DNA of 16,313 nucleotides from Pseudopedobacter sp. (GTDB lineage Bacteria; Bacteroidota; Bacteroidia; Sphingobacteriales; Sphingobacteriaceae). The notes beneath the pieces were generated by a model that saw nothing but the letters and a program-made list of their open reading frames with translations, did not search any database and was not told where the DNA came from. Of this stretch, positions 1-6,988 are shown piece after piece (within the stretch, counting starts at the first letter, position 1; the number at the start of each line of letters is the position of its first letter). A program made the translations under genes and the position numbers. The stretch is taken from the NCBI GenBank assembly GCA_014378285.1, contig JACMNZ010000105.1:1-16313 (forward strand), written 5' to 3'.

Positions 1-486
1 ACCAGAAGTGGGGCAAGATTACGTGAGGCCCAATTAAAAGATATGGATTTAATTCCAAATAGTGGTATGGCTGTTCTTTTGGATGTAGGGATGGAAAACG
101 ACATTCATTTTATGGATAAAACTATCCCGGCGCAACGCTTGGCTTATTGGGCTTTAGGAAAAGCCTATGGTATCCCGGGCATCGGTTACCAATCGCCAAA
201 ATATAAATCATTGAAGATTGATGGAAATAAAGCCGTTTTAAGTTTTGATTATGCACCTTATTTAACCAGTTATAGAAAACCGTTAACATTATTTGAAATA
301 GCTGGCGACGATAAGGTTTTTCATCAGGCAAAAGCCACCATAGATAAAAATACAGTTACTGTTATGAGTGAGGATGTTAAAAAACCAGTAGCTGTAAGGT
401 ATGCTTACAAAGAATGGGTAATGGGCCAGTTGTATAATAACGATGGTTTGCCAGCTTCTTCTTTCCGTACCGATGATTGGAAATAA
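1..486 (+). CDS. Sialate O-acetylesterase-type SGNH esterase, C-terminal part (5' end outside window)
   Basis: The reading frame is open from base 1, so the gene starts upstream of the window; only the last 161 codons are seen. Visible family features are an LREAQ motif, a 'GMAVLLDVG' stretch followed by 'IHFMDK', and 'PAQRLAYWALGKAYG'. This is the conserved C-terminal block of sialate O-acetylesterase-like (SASA) proteins, where the active-site Asp/His region lies, with the usual His-Pro here His-Phe. In Bacteroidota PULs these enzymes remove O-acetyl groups from sugars, including xylan in some loci, and normally act in the periplasm. The nucleophile Ser and any signal peptide are outside the window. 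The stop is 4 bp before a decayed esterase gene, so the two were probably co-transcribed. Family assignment is fairly secure; the substrate is not. Confidence 0.8.
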   Translation, partial: TRSGARLREAQLKDMDLIPNSGMAVLLDVGMENDIHFMDKTIPAQRLAYWALGKAYGIPGIGYQSPKYKSLKIDGNKAVLSFDYAPYLTSYRKPLTLFEIAGDDKVFHQAKATIDKNTVTVMSEDVKKPVAVRYAYKEWVMGQLYNNDGLPASSFRTDDWK

Positions 487-490
487 TAAG

Positions 491-990
491 ATGAAAGGAT
501 TTTTTTTGATTTTTTGTTTATTGATAGAGACAAAATCTTACGCACAAAATCTTAGTGCCAAATTTAATATCGATACCAATAAAATTGGGGTAATAAGATT
601 TTCTGCTGGTGGTAATTTAAGTGCAAGAGCGGCTACAAATTTCAAGTTAAAAGCATTAGATTCAACTGATAAAATCGATAAAATTCCTAGCCGACCAGAT
701 TCTGCTTTATTAATATATCCCGGTTCTATGTCAACAGCAGAAGACAGACATTTAATTACGGAAATCCCTGTTGATGTAGATACACCTCCGGTTTTTTTTT
801 TGTAGCTACTGATGATCCTTACAATATTCTGTTTAGCATGGGTGCCGAGTTAAGGAAAAACAAAATCCCTTTTGAACATCATATTTCCCCAAAGGGCGGA
901 TATGGTTATGGGTTGCGCAAGGGAAATCCTGCTGCCGAAGCTTGGTTTTCTTTTAACACAAAATTGGTTAAAATTTATATTAAACCTTAA
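491..990 (+). pseudogene. Decayed alpha/beta-hydrolase (acetyl-esterase type): internal deletion, frameshift, lost catalytic His
   Basis: The ATG at 491 opens a signal-peptide-like start (MKGFFLIFCLLIE..SYAQ). It joins directly to 'NIDTNKIGVIRFSAGGNLSARAATNF', the nucleophile-elbow region (xFSAGG) of acetyl-xylan-esterase-like alpha/beta hydrolases. Intact relatives have over 100 residues between these two parts, so an internal deletion is inferred. The frame runs through 'RPDSALLIYPG' to 'TPPVFFL' and stops at 803-805, just after a run of ten T (792-801). In the next frame the homology resumes: 'VATDDPYNILFSMGAELRKN', then 'PKGGYGYGLR', ending at TAA 988-990. Eleven T would restore one frame with normal spacing to the DDP motif. 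The catalytic His of the usual GGHGYG motif is Tyr (TAT for CAT), and the Gly before FSAGG is Arg. These independent lesions argue against a mere sequencing error. An in-frame start at 443 overlaps the upstream gene and is less likely. Confidence 0.82.
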
Positions 991-993
991 TTG

Positions 994-2268
994 ATGCATA
1001 TCATTTCCAAATTCAAAATTTTAATCTTTTTAGTCTTATTTTTTTTGCTTACGCTGATGTTGGCGAGCGTAAAAGCTCAAACTTTAGAGGAGTCAGAAGT
1101 TCCAAAATATACCTTACCGGCTTTAACAATATTAAACAATGGTAAAGACGTAAAAACAGCTAAAGTTTGGGAAAGCAAAAGAAGGGATGAAATTATATCA
1201 CTTTTAAAAAACGAGATGTACGGCATCATGCCAAAGAAACCAAAAAGAATGGTTTTTAAGGTTTTTGATATGGATAGCACTGCAATAAACGGAAAGGCAA
1301 CCAGAAAACAAGTAAGGGTAATTTTTGATAAAAAAGCGGATAGCATTTTTATGGATATTCTCATTTATATCCCAAATAAAATAAAACAGCCCGTTCCGTT
1401 AATATTGGGTTTAAACTTTGCGGGAAACCAAGAAGCCCTTAACGATCCAAAAATTAAGATTACTGAAAGTTGGGTGTCAAAAAAATCAAAAGGAGCAATC
1501 AAAAACAAAGCAACCGAAGCTTCAAGAGGTAATGCAGAAGATGTTTTTCCTATAGAACGAATGATTGATGAAGGTTATGCCGCTGCAACAATTTATGCTG
1601 GGGATATTGATCCAGATTATCTTGACCTAAATAACGCGGTGCAATCGCTTTATCCCAAATTACAAAATAGAAAAGACAATTTTAGTACCATTGGTGCCTG
1701 GGCTTGGGGCTTAAGCAGGGCAATGGATTATTTTGAGAAGGATAAACAAGTTGATGAAAAACGAGTGGTTTTAACAGGTTTATCACGATTGGGAAAAGCA
1801 GCATTATGGGCTGGCGCATTAGACCAGCGTTTTGCAATGGTAATTAGTACCGAGTCTGGCAAAGGTGGAGATGCACTTTTTAAAAGGGAATTTGGAGAAT
1901 CAGTAGATAGGATTACAAAAGTATTCCCACAATGGTTTTGCCTTAATTTTGATAAATATGCCAATAACGTTTCTCAAATGCCTTTTGATCAGCACATGGT
2001 TTTGGCTCTAGTTGCACCAAGGCCACTTTACATTGGCACCGCCATAGAAGATCTAAATGAAGATCCAAAGGGAGAATTTTTATCATTAAAAGCCGCAGAA
2101 CTTGTTTATAAACTTTTTGGTTTTAATGGTTTGCCAATTAACCAACTGCCAAAAGTTAACCAGCCAATACAAACTGATAAATTAGGTTTCCATATAAGGG
2201 AAGGCAAACACGGCATTACTGCTTACGATTGGCACAATTACTTTGTTTTTATTAAAAGCAGATTATAG
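994..2268 (+). CDS. CE15 glucuronoyl-esterase-like alpha/beta hydrolase
   Basis: This 424-residue secreted protein starts with a lysine-bearing hydrophobic signal peptide (about residues 1-29, ending ASVKAQ). The TTG at 991 directly before ATG 994 could also initiate, but ATG is preferred. The CE15 signature GxSRxGK is present as GLSRLGK, with nucleophile Ser264 and oxyanion Lys268. Glu287 in 'STESG' sits at the acid position of canonical glucuronoyl esterases, and His406 in 'REGKHGITAYDW' completes the triad. Other family blocks are 'FPQWFCLNFDKY', 'DQHMVLALVAPRPLYIGTA' and 'EDLNEDPKGEF'. The usual His after the first Gly of the elbow is Leu. CE15 enzymes hydrolyse the ester between (4-O-methyl-)glucuronic acid side chains of xylan and lignin alcohols. 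The gene starts 3 bp after the pseudogene stop, so it belongs to the upstream esterase operon. Family is secure; exact substrate is inferred. Confidence 0.88.
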   Translation: MHIISKFKILIFLVLFFLLTLMLASVKAQTLEESEVPKYTLPALTILNNGKDVKTAKVWESKRRDEIISLLKNEMYGIMPKKPKRMVFKVFDMDSTAINGKATRKQVRVIFDKKADSIFMDILIYIPNKIKQPVPLILGLNFAGNQEALNDPKIKITESWVSKKSKGAIKNKATEASRGNAEDVFPIERMIDEGYAAATIYAGDIDPDYLDLNNAVQSLYPKLQNRKDNFSTIGAWAWGLSRAMDYFEKDKQVDEKRVVLTGLSRLGKAALWAGALDQRFAMVISTESGKGGDALFKREFGESVDRITKVFPQWFCLNFDKYANNVSQMPFDQHMVLALVAPRPLYIGTAIEDLNEDPKGEFLSLKAAELVYKLFGFNGLPINQLPKVNQPIQTDKLGFHIREGKHGITAYDWHNYFVFIKSRL

Positions 2269-2427
2269 TTTGTTTTAAATTTACTTCATTCTTATTTTGT
2301 AAATAATTCATTTAATATAATTTTATTGATAATTTTTTTTTGCGTTAACGATTAAAATGACAAGCTTTTTTTGATAAAAAGATATAGTGAAAAGCATGTA
2401 AAAACGCCCAAATAACAATATTAATAA

Positions 2428-2456
2428 TTTGACTTTATATCTTTACTTTACTTTTG
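2428..2456 (+). promoter_or_regulatory. Candidate Bacteroidota promoter for the HTCS gene
   Basis: TTTG at 2428-2431 lies 17 bp before TACTTTTG at 2449-2456. The second element matches the -7 consensus TAnnTTTG of Bacteroidota housekeeping sigma exactly, and TTTG matches the -33 element at an accepted spacing. Transcription would start near 2460-2464, giving a leader of about 25-30 bases before the GTG start. This sits in the 221-bp gap between the CE15 gene and the regulator, so the regulator probably has its own promoter. Confidence 0.6.
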
Positions 2457-2489
2457 GAGCTAATCAAACCTTAGCGTAAACTTATTTCT

Positions 2490-5400
2490 GTGAAAATAAT
2501 TTTTAAATCAATTTTTTGTTTTTTGATGATTTTCTTTTTAGGAGGGAAAGTTTTCGGACAAATTCAATCCATAAATTTTAAGCATTTAACTATAAATGAG
2601 GGTCTTTCACAAAATACGGTTTATTGCACTTTTCAGGATAAAAAAGGATTTATTTGGATAGGTACAGAAGATGGTTTAAACCGATTTGACGGCTTGGATT
2701 GGCTTATTTTTAAGCATGAACCTAGCAATAAACATAGTTTATCTAATAATCAGGTTAACGATATTGCCCAAGCAGATGATGGCAAATTAATTATTGCCAC
2801 TGCCGATGGTTTAAATATTTACGACCCTGCAAAAAATATTTTTACAAAAGTAAATTTATATACTTCTAAAGGTCAGATTAACGAGTTTGTGAGCTCAGTT
2901 TTTGGAGATAATAAAGGAAGATTTTGGATAGGAAGTAGAGACGGACTAAAATTATTGAACAAGGATAAAACAGCTATCCAAAAATCCTTCAGTTTTAACA
3001 CCAACAAAGGCGGTTTAAATCCTGAGAAAATTCTTAATACCTATGAATCTAACATTGGGCAACTTTGGGTAAATACAGGAACAGGCCTTAAATTGTTTAA
3101 TTTAAAAACACTTCAATTTGAATCATTGCCGGCTATAATATCTAACAATAAAGCTTTAAATGAGGGAAATGTTAGGGTAATTAAACAAGATAATATCAAT
3201 AATTTTTGGTTCGGTACGGAAGCTAGTGGTGTATTTTATTATGATGTTGCCAAACAAACCATTGTCAACTTCAGAAATAATCTCGTTTTAAATAGTATCT
3301 CATCCGATGTGATAAGGGATATTTTCTTTTACTCGCCTACAGAAATTTGGATAGGCACAAGAGATGGGCTAAGTATTCTAAATATAGAAACACAGCGTTT
3401 TAACAATTACGTTTATGATAAATATAACCCAAATAGCTTGTCCCATAATTCTGTTCGTAATTTTTTAAGGGATAATGCAGGCAGTATTTGGTTAGGAACC
3501 TATGCCGGAGGGTTAAATATATTTTATGAAAGTAGTAAAAACTTTAGTTATTTAGGAGAAAAATTAGGGAATGATTTAGGGTTAAACCACCGAGTGGTAA
3601 GTGCAATAAATCAAGAACCTGATGGTAGTTTATGGGTTGGAACGGAGGGTGGAGGTTTAAATTATATTGATAGGAATAAGAATATCAGTCGCTTTTACCC
3701 AGAAATTAACTTGGCAAATAATGGTAGCAATATTGTGAAGTGTTTGGTTGATGATGGCAAAGGAAAAATTTGGTTAGGTACGTTTAATGGTATCAGTATT
3801 TTTGATAAAAAATCGCAAACTTTTAGTGGTTTATTTAAATCGAATTCTGATTTAAATTCCTCGCAAAATTATCAAATACATGATATAGTCTTAGATGGCA
3901 GTACAAGTTATATTGCTACAAATGGCAAAGGATTAATTATCCAAACCCCAACCGAAACGCAGCAATTAATTTATAATCGAAAAGTTAATTTAACAATTAG
4001 TTCTAATAACTTGACCACTTTATTAAAATTGGGTAATAGTTTATGGATTGGCTCTCAACGTGGTTTAAATAAGTATAATATAAACCAAAAAACGTTTACC
4101 AGATTTTTAAATAAAGAGAATGATTTAAGTTCACTTTCTGCCAATTCTATTTTGTGTTTATTTAACGATAAGGATGGGAATTTATGGGTAGGTACAGAAG
4201 GAGGAGGAATAAATTATTACGATGCTAAAAACAATAAATTTAGAGCAATTACAACTTCTAAAGGATTAGCTAATAATGTGGTTCATAGTTTAATACAAGA
4301 TAGTGAAGGATTTTTATGGGCAAGTACCAATAAAGGGATTTCAAAAATAAATATTCAGGCTTATTTTAAAGATTCCACTCAAGTTAAAATAGTAAATTAT
4401 AATGTTTCTGATGGTTTACAAAGCAATCAGTTTTCTAATGAGGCAGTTACAAAAGGGGTAAACGGAGAATTGCTTTTTGGCGGAATTAATGGTATTACTT
4501 CTTTTTTTCCTGCTAAAATTAAAGAAAATGAATTTAAACCAAGGGTGGTTTTAACCGATTTCTTTATCCGCAACAAAGAAGTTTCTGTTGGTACTGAAGA
4601 TTCTCCTTTAACCAATCAAATAGAAGAGACTAATGAGTTAACGTTAAGTTATGATCAAGCATATTTTACCATAAAATACGCTGCTTTAAATTTTATCAAT
4701 CCAGAAAAAAATAATTATGCCTTTAAATTAGAAGGTTTTAATGATGAAGATTGGAATGAGGTTGGCAAGCAGCGAACAGCAACTTATACCAATTTAAGTG
4801 CAGGAAATTACGTTTTTAAGGTAAAAGCTTCTAATAATGATGGCGTTTGGACTGATCAGATTAGGACTTTAAAAATTAAGATATTACCTCCTATTTGGAA
4901 AACATGGTGGGCTTATTTATTATATTTATCTGTAATTGTGGGACTTTTGTACTTGTATTATATATATTCTATAAGAACGGCTAAACTAAAAAATGAACTT
5001 GCTTTTGAGCATCAAAGTCATGAAAAAGACAAAGAATTAGCCCAACGTAAACTCGCCTTTTTCACTAATATTTCTCATGAGATTAAAACACCTCTAACAC
5101 TGATATTAGCACCAGTAGAAAAACTGATAGAACTGAATGCAGGAAATAATTTGGTTCAAAATCAGTTGGCTTTAATGCAAAGAAACGGAGAACGTTTAGT
5201 GCGTCTAATTAATCAACTGCTGGATTTTAGAAAATTTGAAAGTGGTAAAATTAGATTAAGAGCAGCCGAAGGTAACATGGTAAGATTTGTAAAAGAAGTT
5301 ACTATGGCGTTTGATTCTTACGCTAAATATCTAAAAATCAATTTAGTAGTTGATGCGCAATCTAACAGTATTAAAACTTATTTTGATAGGGATAATTTTG

Positions 5401-6668
5401 AGAAAATAATTTATAATCTACTTTCTAATGCACTAAAATTTACACAAGAAGGTGGGACTGTTAGGGTAGGAGTAAGGCAAGAAACTAAAGAAAATGGAGA
5501 GGGTTTTGTCTGTATTTTTGTAGAGGATAATGGAAAGGGAATTCCAGAAAATTACATCAATAAAATATTTGATGAATTTGACCATAGCAATAACGATGGA
5601 GATAATCCTTTAGGAACAGGAATAGGGCTTGCTTTTACCAAAGCTTTAGTCCAACTACATCACGGTGTTATTACCGTACAAAGTGAAGAAGCTACTCGCA
5701 TTAATAAAGGTTTTACAAAATTTACCGTTAAGATTCCTCTCGGCAGAAAACATCTTTCTGAAGATGAAATTATAGAAAATTATAAAACCAGCGAAGATAT
5801 TAAGCTTTATAATTTAGATGAGGGAAACATCGGCAACAGCCTAATTATTGAAGAAAGGAAACAGAAGTTTTTAGCAGATGCAGGAGATGAAATACCGATT
5901 ATGTTAATTGTGGAGGATAACGTAGAAGTCCGCAATTTCTTGAAAGAACATTTTGAAAAATCTTTTAACGTATGTACTGCCGAGAACGGAAAAATAGGGC
6001 TAAAAAAATCTTTAGAGCTAATACCTGATATCATCATTAGCGATGTGATGATGCCTGAAATGACAGGTACACAACTTTGTAATGAGATAAAAACAAATCA
6101 GGCAACTAGTCATATTCCAGTGATTTTACTAACCGCCCGTACTCCCTTAATCTTTAAAATTGAAGGTTTAGAAACCGGTGCCGATGATTATATTACCAAA
6201 CCCTTCAGTATGAAAGTTGTGGAAACAAGGGTTTGGAATTTATTAGAATTGCGTAGACAATTACGCGAACGTTACCGTAAAGAAATTTCTTTAGAGCCAA
6301 AAAACATTGCCCTTAGTTCTCCGGATGAACGTTTTATAGAAAAGGTAATGAAGTTTATAGAAGATAATCTTGGCGAGCCAACCTTAAACGTAGAAGCTTT
6401 GGGAAAAGAGGTGGGCATGAGCAGGGTGACGCTTTATCGTAAAATTAAAGGATTAACCAACCAAACTACCATAGAAATTATCAGGAATGTGCGTATTAAA
6501 AGAGCCGCCCAATTATTAGAAACCAGATATTATAATGTGAGCGAAGTAGCCTATATGGTTGGTTTTACCGATTTGGATTACTTTAGAAAATGCTTTAAAG
6601 AACAGTTCAAAAAAACCCCAAAAGATTACGGAAATTCTAAAGTAAAAGAAATAAAGCTGTCAGATTAA
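2490..6668 (+). CDS. Hybrid two-component system regulator (HTCS): periplasmic propeller sensor, kinase, receiver, AraC-type HTH
   Basis: At 1392 residues this is the normal HTCS length. A GTG start gives a proper signal peptide (MKIIF..FFLGGKVFGQ); the ATG at 2526 would cut off its charged part. Residues about 25-700 are Reg_prop repeats forming two beta-propellers, with repeated W-(I/V/L)-G-T-x-x-G-(L/I) motifs. A Y_Y_Y domain follows (about 719-797), then one membrane helix (about 806-827). The cytoplasmic part has a HisKA domain with His863 in 'NISHEIKTPLT' and a HATPase with N-box 'NLLSNALKF' (976-984), DNGKG (1013) and GTGIG (1042). The receiver spans about 1135-1250 with acidic pair Glu1142/Asp1143, phospho-acceptor Asp1185 and Lys1237. 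An AraC-type HTH spans about 1281-1381. All key residues are present, so it should be functional. HTCSs bind an oligosaccharide in the periplasm and activate the adjacent PUL, here most likely susC onward. Confidence 0.97.
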   Translation: MKIIFKSIFCFLMIFFLGGKVFGQIQSINFKHLTINEGLSQNTVYCTFQDKKGFIWIGTEDGLNRFDGLDWLIFKHEPSNKHSLSNNQVNDIAQADDGKLIIATADGLNIYDPAKNIFTKVNLYTSKGQINEFVSSVFGDNKGRFWIGSRDGLKLLNKDKTAIQKSFSFNTNKGGLNPEKILNTYESNIGQLWVNTGTGLKLFNLKTLQFESLPAIISNNKALNEGNVRVIKQDNINNFWFGTEASGVFYYDVAKQTIVNFRNNLVLNSISSDVIRDIFFYSPTEIWIGTRDGLSILNIETQRFNNYVYDKYNPNSLSHNSVRNFLRDNAGSIWLGTYAGGLNIFYESSKNFSYLGEKLGNDLGLNHRVVSAINQEPDGSLWVGTEGGGLNYIDRNKNISRFYPEINLANNGSNIVKCLVDDGKGKIWLGTFNGISIFDKKSQTFSGLFKSNSDLNSSQNYQIHDIVLDGSTSYIATNGKGLIIQTPTETQQLIYNRKVNLTISSNNLTTLLKLGNSLWIGSQRGLNKYNINQKTFTRFLNKENDLSSLSANSILCLFNDKDGNLWVGTEGGGINYYDAKNNKFRAITTSKGLANNVVHSLIQDSEGFLWASTNKGISKINIQAYFKDSTQVKIVNYNVSDGLQSNQFSNEAVTKGVNGELLFGGINGITSFFPAKIKENEFKPRVVLTDFFIRNKEVSVGTEDSPLTNQIEETNELTLSYDQAYFTIKYAALNFINPEKNNYAFKLEGFNDEDWNEVGKQRTATYTNLSAGNYVFKVKASNNDGVWTDQIRTLKIKILPPIWKTWWAYLLYLSVIVGLLYLYYIYSIRTAKLKNELAFEHQSHEKDKELAQRKLAFFTNISHEIKTPLTLILAPVEKLIELNAGNNLVQNQLALMQRNGERLVRLINQLLDFRKFESGKIRLRAAEGNMVRFVKEVTMAFDSYAKYLKINLVVDAQSNSIKTYFDRDNFEKIIYNLLSNALKFTQEGGTVRVGVRQETKENGEGFVCIFVEDNGKGIPENYINKIFDEFDHSNNDGDNPLGTGIGLAFTKALVQLHHGVITVQSEEATRINKGFTKFTVKIPLGRKHLSEDEIIENYKTSEDIKLYNLDEGNIGNSLIIEERKQKFLADAGDEIPIMLIVEDNVEVRNFLKEHFEKSFNVCTAENGKIGLKKSLELIPDIIISDVMMPEMTGTQLCNEIKTNQATSHIPVILLTARTPLIFKIEGLETGADDYITKPFSMKVVETRVWNLLELRRQLRERYRKEISLEPKNIALSSPDERFIEKVMKFIEDNLGEPTLNVEALGKEVGMSRVTLYRKIKGLTNQTTIEIIRNVRIKRAAQLLETRYYNVSEVAYMVGFTDLDYFRKCFKEQFKKTPKDYGNSKVKEIKLSD

Positions 6669-6988
6669 GGATTTTTAGGATTAACCTTTTTAAACAGGGC
6701 ATTGCCCGATAAATTCATGCTATTTTTCATTAAAGCTAAACTCGCATGCCTTCCCAAGAAAGAAATACAGATATGATGTTATAAGATTAATGTATTTGTA
6801 AAAAATCACCATTAGTGTTATTAATAAACCTATTTCTTACAGCTGTTTATCAGTGAAACATCGTCCTTTGAAATTAGTAAACCTTGTATTAAGCTATTAA
6901 ACAAGCAAATCACCAATTATTAAAAGAAGGGTAAAAGCGAAAAATTACCCCTGTAATTTTAAACCAATTAATCAATTAATTATTCTAC
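6669..6988 (+). promoter_or_regulatory. 320-bp gap upstream of susC; presumed PUL promoter/operator region
   Basis: No plausible gene is seen here. By position it should hold the HTCS-activated susC promoter. I find no exact TAnnTTTG element, which would fit an activator-dependent promoter but proves nothing. Visible sequence features are the nine-mer AAATCACCA occurring twice (6803-6811 and 6907-6915), a small GGGC-ATT-GCCC hairpin just after the HTCS stop (6697-6707), a 6-bp inverted repeat (6929-6950, listed separately) and an AT-only near-palindrome AATTAAT-CA-ATTAATT just before the start codon (6966-6981). The role of each is untested. Confidence 0.5.
6929..6950 (+). repeat. Inverted repeat in the susC leader
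   Basis: GGGTAA (6929-6934) and TTACCC (6945-6950) form a perfect 6-bp stem around a 10-base A-rich loop, 38 bp before the susC start. It could be a leader hairpin in the mRNA or a palindromic protein site. The stem is short and there is no T-tract directly after it, so it is not a convincing terminator. Confidence 0.4.

Noticed and set aside
443..490. Upstream in-frame ATG extending the decayed esterase
   Set aside because: It overlaps the end of the sialate O-acetylesterase and would put a non-signal stretch before a clear signal peptide; ATG 491 fits better.
991..993. TTG as start of the CE15 gene
   Set aside because: It only adds one residue before ATG 994, and nothing favours it.
2343..2350. 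CGTTAACG palindrome as an operator
   Set aside because: A single 8-bp palindrome with no second copy in the neighbouring gaps; chance is enough.
2365..2381. CTTTTT-TTGAT-AAAAAG hairpin as a terminator of the CE15 operon
   Set aside because: The stem is almost all A-T pairs and no T-tract follows it.
6697..6707. GGGC-ATT-GCCC hairpin after the HTCS as a terminator
   Set aside because: Only four base pairs and no following T run.
6966..6981. AATTAAT-CA-ATTAATT as a regulator site
   Set aside because: Low-complexity AT sequence next to a start codon; such near-palindromes are expected in this base composition.
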